Source: Brasilonema sp. UFV-L1
GTDB lineage: Bacteria > Cyanobacteriota > Cyanobacteriia > Cyanobacteriales > Nostocaceae
DNA: 64,000 nt
NCBI RefSeq assembly: GCF_012912105.1
Contig: NZ_QMEA01000015.1
Span: 1-64,000 of the forward strand
Direction: 5' to 3'
The notes under the pieces are model-generated. The model did no database searches. It was not told the origin of the DNA and saw only the letters and a program-made list of their open reading frames with translations. Numbering within the stretch: the first letter of the stretch is position 1; each line of letters begins with the position of its first letter. Both the position numbers and the translations under genes were made by a program. Shown here one piece after another: positions 7,081 through 16,377 of this stretch.

Positions 7081-8841
7081 TTAATCTTCAAACAAGCGAT
7101 CGCCTCTATGCAACCGATGTGCAATTTGATATGTTTGGACTTGCGATCGCATTGTCGGTGCGTGTGCCGCTAAATACCTAGTCACAGCAACCAAAACGTG
7201 AATACCAGCAGGAGTTTCACCCAAAACAGAATACTGACGGAAAGCTGCTTCTACTTCTTGGATAACATGAAATTCCCGATTTTCTCGCAGCATTAATTTA
7301 CCAATCATTGCTAGTAATCTTTGTGGATTGCCACCACCGTAAAGATACTGAGCCACCAACTGACCTGCTTCGTTCACCTGCTGTTGACGATTCAACAACT
7401 CCGGTAATTGTGCAAGCAATTCCTCTGGATTTTCAACTGGTTGTTTTGGTTCTGGAAGTCGGGCAGGTGGCACATTCAAAAAGCGGTTGAGGTAGACACT
7501 CATTGCACCATCGAACACACCCCGAAGTAACTCTAACGATGGCACCCGTTGCAATCCTTGATGAACTGCATTGGCAAAGGTGAATGGATGGTGTGCTGTG
7601 TCCCAATCTCCAAAATCGTTATTGGTATTAAATCGGGCAACACGCAGGGCAGCTGTGTAGGCAACGACACCTGCCAATTGTTCTTGGGTGCAACCTTCTC
7701 TCAGTGCAGTCAATAGCGCGTCAGCTATAGCTTGGGCATCTTCACTTAAGAGAATAGGAACCAATTGTTCCCGACTTGACCAAGTTCCCCAGCGAGGTTG
7801 TCCTTCCTCCAAAGCTGCGGGTAACTTCTCAAACGCAGACTCTAAAATTGCGACTAAATCCACAGGGTAACGCCAGGAATTCGACTCTTCCATGCGGGAG
7901 GCATTTGCCAAGCCAGAAATCAAACTTGCTAAGACTTTCTGGGCACCCTGCCAATGAACCGCATCAAGTGCTTCTAACGCTTTGTTAATAAAATCGAGTG
8001 TATGACCGACATCAATATAGCGGTGGTCTGTAGCAGCAGCAAATAACATATCTGCTATTTGTTTCCTATCAGCACCCATCCGAATTGCAGACACTAAGCA
8101 ACGTTCTGCTGCTTCACTATCTCGTCGTTCGATAAACTGACGGAACCAACTTTTGAGAGTTTTGATGTCAGCAGTGGAATTGGGCAATGGATGAACCACA
8201 AAGTGAGGTGGCGCACCTCCACTGTCACGGGCGACAGCTGAAAGTCCTTGGTAAAGGGCAAGGGGTCGGTCTTCTGCATCCAAATAAGGCAGCAAGTTCA
8301 TCATGCAGGTGTGGATGGTTAAGCCTGCGCCCCAACCTTCTTTGTTGTAACGAGTACCAAATTCTAATCCCGTTTGGAAAGATTCGGTAGCATCTCCTCC
8401 CATATCTAGTAAGGCAATAACAGATTTGGCAATCACGAGGGAAATGCCTTGTTCTAACCCATCTTGAAGCCGTTGGCGTTGGTGGACATAAGAGTCAACT
8501 TGGGGAGTCAAATTCACCCACACCTCGCCATCCCGAATTTCTACAGGAAAGGCACGCACATCATCTGCCCAAGAATCAAATGTTCCTCCACTTGCCATGT
8601 CAAAGCGGGCATAGTGCCAAGGGCAAGTGACAATGCCATCTTTACAAGTACTCCCGTGGAGAGGAAAACCCATGTGAGGACAACGGTTATCTATGGCATA
8701 GACTTTATTGTCTGAGTAGAAGAGGGCAATAGTGTGCTTTTCCAGATTCACGAGTAAACTTCCTGCTGCTTGGACATCTGCAAGTTTGGCAGCACGGATG
8801 TATCGGTTTGTCCCTGTTGGGGGTTCAAAAGTTTGAGTCAT
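7081..8841 (-). CDS. Rieske [2Fe-2S] protein with long helical C-terminal domain
   Basis: A 586-residue protein. Residues 13-110 are a complete soluble Rieske domain: CPHMG near 54 and CPWHYARFD near 73 provide the two Cys and two His of the cluster. The remaining 460 residues are mostly alpha-helical and contain no oxygenase iron motif that I recognise, so this is not a classic ring hydroxylase. It may pass electrons to the C-terminal domain or sense redox state. It ends 89 bases upstream of the neighbouring nuclease-like gene and is preceded by a repeat-rich gap. Confidence 0.75.
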   Translation of the reverse strand: MTQTFEPPTGTNRYIRAAKLADVQAAGSLLVNLEKHTIALFYSDNKVYAIDNRCPHMGFPLHGSTCKDGIVTCPWHYARFDMASGGTFDSWADDVRAFPVEIRDGEVWVNLTPQVDSYVHQRQRLQDGLEQGISLVIAKSVIALLDMGGDATESFQTGLEFGTRYNKEGWGAGLTIHTCMMNLLPYLDAEDRPLALYQGLSAVARDSGGAPPHFVVHPLPNSTADIKTLKSWFRQFIERRDSEAAERCLVSAIRMGADRKQIADMLFAAATDHRYIDVGHTLDFINKALEALDAVHWQGAQKVLASLISGLANASRMEESNSWRYPVDLVAILESAFEKLPAALEEGQPRWGTWSSREQLVPILLSEDAQAIADALLTALREGCTQEQLAGVVAYTAALRVARFNTNNDFGDWDTAHHPFTFANAVHQGLQRVPSLELLRGVFDGAMSVYLNRFLNVPPARLPEPKQPVENPEELLAQLPELLNRQQQVNEAGQLVAQYLYGGGNPQRLLAMIGKLMLRENREFHVIQEVEAAFRQYSVLGETPAGIHVLVAVTRYLAAHAPTMRSQVQTYQIAHRLHRGDRLFED

Positions 8842-8890
8842 ATGATTTGATTAGATTGCAAAAAATAACTACTCTTATCCAGGCGGAAGA

Positions 8891-9126
8891 ATAAACGAAC
8901 CGCAAAGGACGCTAAGGACGCTAAGGAGGAAAGAGAAGAAGAAATAGATAATCTCATAGCACCAAAAGGAGTAATACGCACGTTGCATTCATACAGGTAA
9001 TCTTCTTTTTTCTTCCTTAGCGGTCTATGCCCTGCGGGCACGCTACGAAGAGCGCGTCTATGTCCTGAGCCCTTCGGGCACGGCTTGAGGCCGAACGGAC
9101 ACGCTGCGCTAACGTGGTTCGTTTAT
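8891..9126. repeat. MITE-like dispersed repeat with ATAAACGAACC ends
   Basis: ATAAACGAACC (8891-8901) and GGTTCGTTTAT (9116-9126) are exact inverted ends. The inner arms continue the pairing (GCTAAGGAGGAAAGAGAAG against CTTCTTTTTTCTTCCTTAGC). Parts of the same CGAACCGCA-AGG sequence recur at 24241-24290 and, more diverged, at 46850-46885. The GC-rich centre right of 9020 contains small direct and inverted words. No gene in 8842-9165. Confidence 0.6.
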
Positions 9127-9165
9127 AAAATTATCTCTTTGAACGCAACGCGCGTATAACTTTCA

Positions 9166-9663
9166 TCAAACGACAGCTACAGCATCAATTTCAAACAACA
9201 TACCGTCCAGCGCGAGTCTTGGTACAGGAATGAGGGTACACGCAGGTGCTTGATTTCCCCACATTGCTTGTACTTCAGCAATCAACTGCTGAAGTTTCGT
9301 CTCGTTATGATCAACTATTAGCACTGTAGTCTTTACTACATCTTCTGGATGTGCGCCCGCTGCAGATAATGCCGTCCGAAGATTCACAAAAGCCTGCTTT
9401 AATTGAGTTGCAAAGTCGTTAGAAACGAGATTACCATTTTTATCTTCACCACCTTGTCCAGCAATATAGACCGTTTTTGCTCCCGATGGTACAACTGCTA
9501 CATGGGTGTAGCCGTATTGCGATGGATCGTATAATCCTGTGGGATTGAGGAATTGAAGTCCAGAAGTCTCCAATGCGATAACCTCCTTTTCCTTGCTGGA
9601 AGAAAGTTTTGTCTGTTGCTGACGATTTTCTAAAGAAATATCTTTATAAAGTATAGTACTCAT
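9166..9663 (-). CDS. RidA/YjgF-family protein, probably without deaminase activity
   Basis: Residues from about 45 to 165 are a full Rid domain: YTHVAVVP, VYIAGQGGEDKNG, LRTALSAAGAHPEDVVKTTVLIVD and MLFEIDAVAVV. In active RidA an Arg sits in the PARS motif near the end; here the aligned segment reads PACT, so the imine-hydrolysing Arg appears to be absent. Non-RidA subfamilies have unclear roles. The N-terminus carries about 40 extra residues without features. It is divergent from the SufR-like regulator, with 41 bases between starts. Confidence 0.85.
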   Translation of the reverse strand: MSTILYKDISLENRQQQTKLSSSKEKEVIALETSGLQFLNPTGLYDPSQYGYTHVAVVPSGAKTVYIAGQGGEDKNGNLVSNDFATQLKQAFVNLRTALSAAGAHPEDVVKTTVLIVDHNETKLQQLIAEVQAMWGNQAPACTLIPVPRLALDGMLFEIDAVAVV

Positions 9664-9678
9664 TCCTAGTTGACTTTG

Positions 9679-9694
9679 TAAAGATTTTTCTTTA
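9679..9694. promoter_or_regulatory. Palindrome in the RidA/regulator divergent gap
   Basis: TAAAGA, four T, then TCTTTA forms an exact 6-4-6 palindrome in the 41-bp space between two divergent start codons. A site there would be well placed for the adjacent regulator to control both genes. It does not resemble the CAAC-N6-GTTG site reported for SufR. Confidence 0.35.
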
Positions 9695-9704
9695 GTTTGT
9701 TGAT

Positions 9705-10358
9705 ATGGTCAAACAAAACAACAAAGCAATTGCAATTCGGACACGACGCGCGATTGTAAACCTACTTAAACAATTTGGACCGATGGATGCCTCAGAATTG
9801 TCCTCCCGTTTGGGTGTGTCTGCAATGGCTGTCCGTCAACATCTCTACGCCCTGCAAGCGGAACGATTGGTAACTTATGAGGAACAAGCCCGCACAATGG
9901 GTCGTCCTGTAAAACTTTGGCAATTGACACCTGCTGCTGAGTGTCTCTTTCCAGATGGTTACGCAGAACTCACGTTAAGCTTAATTCAGTCTGTCACAGA
10001 AGCGTTTGGTTCGGCTGGGTTGGAACGTCTGCTGGAAATAAGAACTCGTCAGCAGATTTCAGATTATCAAATGCAAATGACTGGTAAAAATTCACTTCAG
10101 GAACGGCTGGAAGCGCTGGCTGAAATTCGTACAAAAGAAGGTTACATGGCTTGTGTTGAACTTCAAGCGGATGGTTCGTTCCTGTTGAGTGAAAATCACT
10201 GTCCTATCTGCGCTGCGGCGGTTGCTTGTACAGGACTTTGTGGTCAAGAACTAGAAGTCTTTCAATCTGTCCTAGGTGAGAATACGGTCATTGAGCGCAC
10301 TGAACATATTGTCGCAGGTGCGCGATGTTGTGCTTATCAGATTTCTTCTAGAGTATAG
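9705..10358 (+). CDS. SufR-like winged-helix Fe-S regulator
   Basis: A 217-residue protein. Residues 10-75 are a winged helix (LGVSAMAVRQHLYALQ, TMGRPVKLWQLT). The C-terminal part carries a cysteine cluster, CPICAAAVACTGLCGQELEVF, and GARCCAY, the arrangement of SufR proteins, which bind a [4Fe-4S] cluster and repress suf genes. No suf genes are adjacent, so this may be a paralogue serving the neighbouring RidA-like and Rieske genes (inference from position). Confidence 0.82.
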   Translation: MVKQNNKAIAIRTRRAIVNLLKQFGPMDASELSSRLGVSAMAVRQHLYALQAERLVTYEEQARTMGRPVKLWQLTPAAECLFPDGYAELTLSLIQSVTEAFGSAGLERLLEIRTRQQISDYQMQMTGKNSLQERLEALAEIRTKEGYMACVELQADGSFLLSENHCPICAAAVACTGLCGQELEVFQSVLGENTVIERTEHIVAGARCCAYQISSRV

Positions 10359-10393
10359 GTCAATACAGTAAATTTACGTTCATAAGCAAGAAA

Positions 10394-11008
10394 ATGCAAA
10401 TCAGCCGACTCACTCAGCAAATACAATTCATCCTCGAAATCGACAAACTCAAGCAAATCCTCCGCCAAACTCTTCTTACCGATAGTTCACGTCAAGAAAA
10501 TAGTGCAGAACATTCCTGGCATTTGGCAATAATGGCGGTAGTATTAGCCGAATATGCTCCGGAGGGAGTTGTCCTGTTGCGTGCTATCAAAATGTTACTG
10601 ATTCACGATTTGGTGGAAATTGATGCAGGTGATACTTTCTGCTACGATGTGCTGTTAAACGAAAGCAAGCAAGAGCGAGAAGCGCAAGCAGCGTTGCGTC
10701 TATTTGGACTTTTGCCAGCAGATCAAGCAACTGAGTTGCGTTCTCTTTGGGAAGAATTTGAAGCACAGGAAACACCCACTGCTAGATTTGCAGCAGCCCT
10801 AGATCGTATACAACCCTTACTACACAACCAGCAAACTCAAGGGGGTACTTGGCGTATTCATAGTATTACACGCGATCAGGTGATGAAACGGGTAGCACCT
10901 GTAGAGACGGGAGCACCAGAACTTTGGTCTTTTGTGCAGCAAGTCATTGAGGATTGCATAGCAGCTGGTTATCTTAAAGATAATGCTCATGTGTTCTACT
11001 CCCAATAG
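10394..11008 (+). CDS. HD-domain hydrolase (YfbR/YGK1-like)
   Basis: A 204-residue protein with the HD-superfamily metal site: EHSWHLAIMAVVLAEY (first His) and IHDLVEIDAGDT (HD pair), then a downstream AALDRIQPLLHN acidic/His segment. Relatives are 5'-deoxynucleotidases or predicted hydrolases of nucleotides. It starts 35 bases after the SufR-like gene and may share its transcript. Its 3' end overlaps the convergent ligase gene by 13 bases. Confidence 0.82.
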   Translation: MQISRLTQQIQFILEIDKLKQILRQTLLTDSSRQENSAEHSWHLAIMAVVLAEYAPEGVVLLRAIKMLLIHDLVEIDAGDTFCYDVLLNESKQEREAQAALRLFGLLPADQATELRSLWEEFEAQETPTARFAAALDRIQPLLHNQQTQGGTWRIHSITRDQVMKRVAPVETGAPELWSFVQQVIEDCIAAGYLKDNAHVFYSQ

Positions 11009-11646
11009 TTCTCCCAATCGTCTTGGAAAGCTTGCTGTAGTCTTGTGAGGTAGGCGTTGGTCTTGATTTTGACCATCCACAAATCAGCGGAACTGCTGCC
11101 GCCCTTGCACACGACACCCTCCGCTACGCCGTACTTCCCTGCACGAACGTCCTCCACAAATTGCCCGGTCAGTTTACCCCGGTAGACTATCCGTGCGATT
11201 GGGAAGGCGCTAAAATCTTGGACAAATTGTTCCGGCCCAATGATGCCCTGAGTGGTTTCCACGTCAAAGAGAATCAGTTGTTTAGGATCATTCGGTTTGT
11301 GCATTCCCGCGAACGAGTTTGCACCCAGAAACTCAGTGAAAACAGTGATTTCTGGACTATTGTAAGCGGGGTTTTCTCGGAAGAGTTGGTCAAGCGGGGC
11401 AGCAAGGCTGGTTTGAAAGAGAGTCGGCGCTGCTTCCAGCCCTGGATGCGCCGCGTTAAATTCAGTGATGCCCATGTCATCGAGGTCGAAGCGATCGCGC
11501 CGGGTGCCAAACCCATACCACCCCAGTTCAGGTTCCCAAATCCAATGGAGATTGGTGCCATCATACTTCTCAAACGCAATACAGCGACCAGATGGGCAGT
11601 TTTTGCTACCAGGAATTTTGGGATACACAAGCTGGATACGAGCCAT
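10996..11646 (-). CDS. RNA ligase-family nucleotidyltransferase
   Basis: The start MARIQLVYPKIPGS is chosen; an in-frame ATG 48 bases upstream adds a tail without family features. Nucleotidyltransferase motifs are in order: I, EKYDGTNL (the adenylated Lys); III, FTEFLG; IIIa, LILFDV; IV, EGVVCKGG; V, WMVKIKTN. This is the catalytic core of covalent nucleotidyltransferases such as Rnl2/T4-type RNA ligases, at 216 residues without an added C-terminal domain. Substrate and biological role are unknown; RNA repair is possible. It is convergent and overlapping with the HD hydrolase. Confidence 0.75.
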   Translation of the reverse strand: MARIQLVYPKIPGSKNCPSGRCIAFEKYDGTNLHWIWEPELGWYGFGTRRDRFDLDDMGITEFNAAHPGLEAAPTLFQTSLAAPLDQLFRENPAYNSPEITVFTEFLGANSFAGMHKPNDPKQLILFDVETTQGIIGPEQFVQDFSAFPIARIVYRGKLTGQFVEDVRAGKYGVAEGVVCKGGSSSADLWMVKIKTNAYLTRLQQAFQDDWENYWE

Positions 11647-11836
11647 GAGTTTAATCTTGAATGGAACAGGCAGTAGAAAATTCCCAGAGGGCAAGGCGCA
11701 GGACCCTTTCTTGAGAGGGTTTCGGACTCGTTTCCAGCCTGAGTCTGGGAAAGCTAACCAGGAGGCTATCCCTCCTGATTTGATGGAAATAATACATGTT
11801 AACTACTCAAGAGGTATTTGAGCCAATAGCGCGTGG

Positions 11837-12547
11837 CTAGCTCAAAATTGCCTGCCATTCAGACTCAGAGAGTGGTTGCACCTCTAAGCGCATACCAAAA
11901 CAATCTTCAGCAGCGGCAATTAAAGCTGTCATAATCTTCTCAATATCTAGGTTCTGGGGAAGTTGCACAGAACTAAAAGATTCTGTGCCAAAAACTTGAG
12001 TAAATAACTCAGCTGAGGGGTGCAAACGGATGGAACCATGTTGTAAAATTGCTCCTCCTTGTCGCAGTTGGGCGCTACCAATGAGTTTAGTCCCATCTGG
12101 CAAAACTAAATCCGCACCAGTTGCAGTGTCAAAACAGTTGGGGTTGTTGATATAACCGCGTCCAGCTGTACCGTATTGTAGTTTTATGTCGAGCGATCGC
12201 CACCCTTGAATCAAAAACTCACAAATTTTTTCGTACACTTGAACGCGAGTCCCAACAAGTCCAGATGTTACCACAGCGTAGGTTAAATCACCTTGATGTA
12301 ACACTGCGCGTCCTCCTGTAGGACGTCGCACTAAGTCCACTTTCTCACCTTGCCAAACTAAATGCTGCCAATGTTCGGGATATCTATGCTGATGGTAACC
12401 CAAGGAAATGGCAGGTGGCGACCAAGTGTAAAATCGCAAAGCAGGAGGATGTCCTGACAGGTGCTGTTCTAACAACCACCTGTCAATCACCATCTGCACT
12501 TTGCCAGAGGCTTCTAGCAACGGAATAAATCGCCACACTAAAGTCAA
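11837..12547 (-). CDS. Lipoate/octanoate-protein ligase family protein
   Basis: A 236-residue protein with the biotin/lipoyl ligase fold: FYTWSPPAISLGYHQ, then RRPTGGRAVLHQGDLTYAVV (the substrate loop), and GTKLIGSAQLRQGGAILQHG, with the Lys expected in the KxxGxAQ motif. It would attach lipoyl or octanoyl groups to E2/GcvH domains. Its start overlaps the YbjN gene stop by an ATGA, so the two are translated together. Confidence 0.85.
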   Translation of the reverse strand: MTLVWRFIPLLEASGKVQMVIDRWLLEQHLSGHPPALRFYTWSPPAISLGYHQHRYPEHWQHLVWQGEKVDLVRRPTGGRAVLHQGDLTYAVVTSGLVGTRVQVYEKICEFLIQGWRSLDIKLQYGTAGRGYINNPNCFDTATGADLVLPDGTKLIGSAQLRQGGAILQHGSIRLHPSAELFTQVFGTESFSSVQLPQNLDIEKIMTALIAAAEDCFGMRLEVQPLSESEWQAILS

Positions 12548-13047
12548 GCTGCACCAAATTCAGATTGTAATGCTTCGTCGTTGTTATCGGCGATTGTTGC
12601 CACAATAGTAATTAAGCGGGAAGCTTCGCCAGCAGACAAATCTGCAAGAATGCGTGTTGTGAGTACAACCACCTGGTTTTCGATGATGGCGAAACGCGCT
12701 TCAAAGGTACCAGATGCATTTGTCTCTAACAACTGTCGTGTCAACTTGGGTTCATCTTTGACGGGTAACTTCAGCACCGCAGACCAAACTGTTAATGTAT
12801 CTTCATCGGTTGTTCCAGTGAGTTGGACAAACACTTCCACTGTCCCGTACTTGAACTTCCAGCGATAGCCACCTTCAGAAGGATGACTCACCATTGCGCT
12901 GTCATCTTGTTCTAGCGTGTCGATAACATTTTCGATGATCTCCACGTAATTGATGTCTTTTGTTTCTTCGATAATCTCATCAATGAGTTCATCAGTGGAT
13001 GTGGATTCAGTCGCAACCGTTTGTTGATTGGATTGGTAGCTTGTCAT
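12544..13047 (-). CDS. YbjN-domain protein
   Basis: A 167-residue protein. After an acidic N-terminus (DELIDEIIEETKD) comes a YbjN/SecB-chaperone-like alpha-beta domain (YRWKFKYGTVEVFVQLTG, then ARFAIIENQVVVLTTRILADLSAGEASRLI). Such domains occur in small bacterial chaperone-like or regulatory proteins; the actual role here is unknown. It lies upstream of, and overlaps, the lipoate ligase-like gene. Confidence 0.75.
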   Translation of the reverse strand: MTSYQSNQQTVATESTSTDELIDEIIEETKDINYVEIIENVIDTLEQDDSAMVSHPSEGGYRWKFKYGTVEVFVQLTGTTDEDTLTVWSAVLKLPVKDEPKLTRQLLETNASGTFEARFAIIENQVVVLTTRILADLSAGEASRLITIVATIADNNDEALQSEFGAA

Positions 13048-13214
13048 ACAGATTTTTGCCTCAACAGCATGATTGTTGCATCTAGACTAATTTATAGCTT
13101 GTGTGGTGTGTTCATTTTTAGCTCCTTAAGTCGTAGGGCTGTCTATGAGCCAGTGAACGGGAACATTAGAAAAATTTGCGGTACATTCTAACAATAGCGA
13201 GGATGTGTCAATTT

Positions 13215-14297
13215 ATGTCTGTTGTTTCCCAAGCTGCCCAAACTCATGCCCAAAGTCATGATACTCGTCAATTGGCGATTAACCCTAATCATTGGTATGT
13301 TGTTGCGCTTTCGCGTGAGGTGAAAACTCAGCCTCTAGGTGTAACATTGTGGAAACAGGCGATCGCACTCTACCGCGACAGCAACGGACAAGTCCACGCC
13401 CTAGAAGATAGATGCCCTCATCGGTTAGTTAAACTGAGTCACGGGCAAGTTATTGGCGACGAGTTGGAATGTGCTTATCATGGTTGGCGCTTTAACGATA
13501 AAGGTGAGTGTGCAGCAGTTCCCTATCTAGCAGATAATCAGAAACTCCCCAGTTGCAAAATCCGCCGTTACCCGGTCAAGGAACAAGATGGATTTGTTTG
13601 GCTTTTCCCTGGAGATGTACAGATGTTATCTGCAAATTCTCTACAACCGATGAGTGTTCCAGAATGGGATCATCTCAATTATATTGCCACAGTTTCAATC
13701 ATTAACTGTAACGCCCATTATTCCTATTTAATTGAAAATTTGATGGATATGTATCACGGACATTTACATCAGGATTATCAAGCTTGGTCAGAAGCATCTT
13801 TGGAAGAAATTGACGAAGATACTCATCGTGTTGATGCTCATTATACAGCACAAAGCTATTATAATATAGACAAAATTTGGTCAATTTCACAATTATTTTT
13901 TCCGGCTTTGCGTCGTCTTCATCCTGAACCTTTGGATGTCAGTTATGTCTATCCTCACTGGGTTTCCACATTGGGCAAAGATTTCAAAATTTACTGTTTA
14001 TTGTGTCCTGTAAACGAGAGACAAACCAAAGCATATTTAATTCATTTCACATCTTTAAATGCCTTTTGGCGATTACACAAATTACCTATATGGTTTCGGC
14101 GGTTTGTAAAAAAGAGTTTGTTTGGTGCAGCGCAAAAGTTTCTTGATGGTTTGGTGCGTCAAGATGTGCAGATGATAGAGGAAGAACAGCAGGCGTATTT
14201 GGAGAATCAACAGAGGCGGGGTTATGAGTTGAATCGTGCTTTGGTAAGCGTGCAGAGGTTGATGAGAAGTCAGGTTGAGCAAAGTCATCCATTTTAG
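13215..14297 (+). CDS. Rieske non-heme iron oxygenase
   Basis: Start MSVVSQAAQTHAQ. The Rieske domain is near the N-terminus: CPHRLVKL and CAYHGWRF. The mononuclear iron site is ENLMDMYHGHLHQD (Asp and two His) near residue 175. About 360 residues fits PaO/CAO/vanillate demethylase-like oxygenases, which act on aromatic or tetrapyrrole rings. No reductase gene is adjacent. Further in-frame ATGs exist at 13176 and 13203. The substrate cannot be told from sequence. Confidence 0.85.
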   Translation: MSVVSQAAQTHAQSHDTRQLAINPNHWYVVALSREVKTQPLGVTLWKQAIALYRDSNGQVHALEDRCPHRLVKLSHGQVIGDELECAYHGWRFNDKGECAAVPYLADNQKLPSCKIRRYPVKEQDGFVWLFPGDVQMLSANSLQPMSVPEWDHLNYIATVSIINCNAHYSYLIENLMDMYHGHLHQDYQAWSEASLEEIDEDTHRVDAHYTAQSYYNIDKIWSISQLFFPALRRLHPEPLDVSYVYPHWVSTLGKDFKIYCLLCPVNERQTKAYLIHFTSLNAFWRLHKLPIWFRRFVKKSLFGAAQKFLDGLVRQDVQMIEEEQQAYLENQQRRGYELNRALVSVQRLMRSQVEQSHPF

Positions 14298-14674
14298 ATT
14301 TTAGATTTTGGAGCCAGTGCGTTGGGGAGAACCGTGGGCGGGTTTCCCCGCTTGTAGATGCCCGTGGGGCAGCGTACACATTGGGTAGCATCTGCTGTCG
14401 GCAAACTGCTGCATCTTATGTTCTCAGTAGTCCCACCGTAATTTAAATATCCACCGTTGGCTGAGCTTGCGTATATCAGACTCCATTTCTGTACTCCTTG
14501 AGTAGGTTTTCATGCTTAGCTATAGCTTACTCCCGAACCCTGCGATAACCGCACCTCATACAGACGGATACCACGACAGTCACAAAGCTTAAAACACCTT
14601 AACCTTTCTTTACAATAGAAGCATCAACAGAGGTAAAACAAGACCTCTGCAAGTTGAAATCAAAGGTAAAAGGT
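14298..14674. other. Intergenic gap with dispersed GC-rich repeat
   Basis: Bases 14310-14400 contain a cyanobacterial repeat-like stretch (GCCAGTGCGTTGGGGAG, then GGGCGGGTTTCCCCGC) with internal pairing. The remainder is unremarkable apart from an A-rich, AAAGG-type ribosome site just before 14675. No convincing gene. Confidence 0.5.
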
Positions 14675-15799
14675 ATGAACGGGACTATTCGCGTTGGCAA
14701 TCTCTTCGGGATTCCCTTCTATATCCATCCGTCTTGGTTTTTAATCCTGTTGCTAGTGACTTTGAGCTACAGTGGTGGACTAGCAGCGCAATTTCCCCAA
14801 TTAGATGGTGGATTAGCTTTACCGCTGGGATTGCTAACAGCACTATTGTTATTTTCCTCGGTTGTCGCCCATGAATTAGGACATAGCTTTGTCGCTATTC
14901 GTCAGGGAATAGATGTCAAATCAATCACACTGTTCATATTTGGTGGGTTAGCAAGCCTGGAAAGAGAGTCGAAAACCCCGGCTGAAGCTTTTTGGGTTGC
15001 AATTGCAGGTCCTTTAGTTAGTCTAGTGCTATTTGGGATACTGACAGCTATTGGTTTTGTGGCTACTCCAACAGGACCTTTGGCAGCGATTCTTGGACTA
15101 CTGGCTTCTATTAACTTGGCATTAGCTCTATTTAACCTTATTCCAGGCTTGCCTCTAGATGGTGGAAATATACTGAAATCAATCGTTTGGAAAATTACAG
15201 GAAATCCATATAGAGGTGTAGTTTTTGCCAGTCGAGTTGGGCAAATCTTTGGTTGGGTAGCCATAGCCTCTGGTTTATTCCCACTACTGTTATTTGGTAG
15301 TTTTGCTAACTTCTGGAACTTGTTAGTCGGTTTCTTCTTGCTGCAAAATGCTGGAAATGCAGCTCAGTTTGCCAAAGTGCAGGAACAACTGAGTGGTTTA
15401 ACAGCAGCCGATGCAGTCATCTTGGATAGTCCGATTGTGTCTGCTGATCTAACCTTGAGAGAGTTTGCTGAGGAGCGTATTTTGAATTGGCAAAACTGGA
15501 GTCGTTTCTTGGTGACTGATGAGAGTGGACAATTGGTAGGAGCGATATCCGTTCAAGATTTGCGAAGCGTCCCCACAACACTTTGGTCGGAAACTCAAGT
15601 GCGAGAAGTCATGCGAGCAGTTCAACAAGTCGTCACTGTCCAATCTGACAAACCTTTGTTAGAAGTAATGCAGCTTTTAGAACAACAAAAGTTATCTGCA
15701 CTTGCGGTGATTCGTAACAATGGCGTACTCGTCGGACTTCTGGAAAAAGCTTCAATTATCAACCTCCTGCAAAGGAGAGTGCAAGCAAATCCTGCATAA
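14675..15799 (+). CDS. Site-2 protease (M50) with two CBS domains
   Basis: Start MNGTIRVG with AAAGG upstream; a TTG 21 bases earlier is also in frame. Membrane segments surround the zinc motif HELGHSF (near residue 70), and the third ligand lies in LPLDGGNIL (near 163). Two CBS repeats follow (VSADLTLREFAEE, VMRAVQQVVTVQSDKPLLE), usually nucleotide sensors. This Rip/SpoIVFB-like layout cuts transmembrane substrates such as anti-sigma factors. It is monocistronic, with a clear terminator after it. Confidence 0.92.
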   Translation: MNGTIRVGNLFGIPFYIHPSWFLILLLVTLSYSGGLAAQFPQLDGGLALPLGLLTALLLFSSVVAHELGHSFVAIRQGIDVKSITLFIFGGLASLERESKTPAEAFWVAIAGPLVSLVLFGILTAIGFVATPTGPLAAILGLLASINLALALFNLIPGLPLDGGNILKSIVWKITGNPYRGVVFASRVGQIFGWVAIASGLFPLLLFGSFANFWNLLVGFFLLQNAGNAAQFAKVQEQLSGLTAADAVILDSPIVSADLTLREFAEERILNWQNWSRFLVTDESGQLVGAISVQDLRSVPTTLWSETQVREVMRAVQQVVTVQSDKPLLEVMQLLEQQKLSALAVIRNNGVLVGLLEKASIINLLQRRVQANPA

Positions 15800-15821
15800 G
15801 TCAGTCAATTTAACATCTTCC

Positions 15822-15852
15822 AAACCCAGTTTCTTGGAGAAACTGGGTTTTT
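15822..15852 (+). terminator. Rho-independent terminator after the M50 protease
   Basis: AAACCCAGTTTC and its reverse complement form a 12-bp stem with a 5-nt loop, followed by a T run. Confidence 0.9.
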
Positions 15853-16377
15853 AGTATTGAAGGAAAAGTGCATAAGTTGATTTCACTGACATCTACGAAA
15901 GCTCTGGAAGGATGCGGATGAAATAGCCAGAGTATGGCTCTTTTTACTGTAGTCTTATGTATCGCGTTCCCACGGTAAGAATACCAGAAATTCCGGAAAG
16001 GTTCTTTGAGGATGTGAAGCAATGATAGACCTACCAACACATTTCAAAGTCATGTCTGTAGAACTTATGCACTTTACTTTGAGACAGTTACGTTCATCAA
16101 CCGCACTGCACTTACTGGCAAGGTTGAACTGACCAGAATACTGGCAATTTTTTCCATTTCTATCCCAAAGCTGCATAAGTTGATGCGTGCTTACATCTAT
16201 TAAGAATACGTCAGGGTTAGTGACATGAGTGCTTAACTTCTGTTGAGCAAATCAAGTCAGACTTGACGCATAAAACTAAATTTCTGTCAAGTCTCCCCAA
16301 AGGATGCATCCCTTGGGCAGCAGCTTCACGTCAATGCGTAAGTCCTAGTAGTAAACAAGTTTTTTGGAGAAAGTTTC
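15853..16377. other. Long leader/intergenic region before the LamG gene
   Basis: No gene was seen. GCATAAGTTGAT occurs at about 15870 and again at about 16174, and its inverse ACTTATGC near 16062. An operator-like set lies at 16252-16293: TCAAGTC-A-GACTTGA, then GTCAAGTC 20 bases on, giving three GTCAAGT-type half sites. A GGATGCATCC-centred hairpin follows at about 16297-16319. This probably includes the promoter of the LamG-GMC-GH13 group. Confidence 0.4.

Noticed and set aside
11161-11676. 171-codon plus-strand frame opposite the RNA ligase
   Set aside because: It is antisense to a gene with five clear catalytic motifs and shows no motif of its own.
14086-14391. 101-codon minus-strand frame at the end of the Rieske oxygenase
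   Set aside because: Antisense to the oxygenase C-terminus and read through a dispersed repeat.
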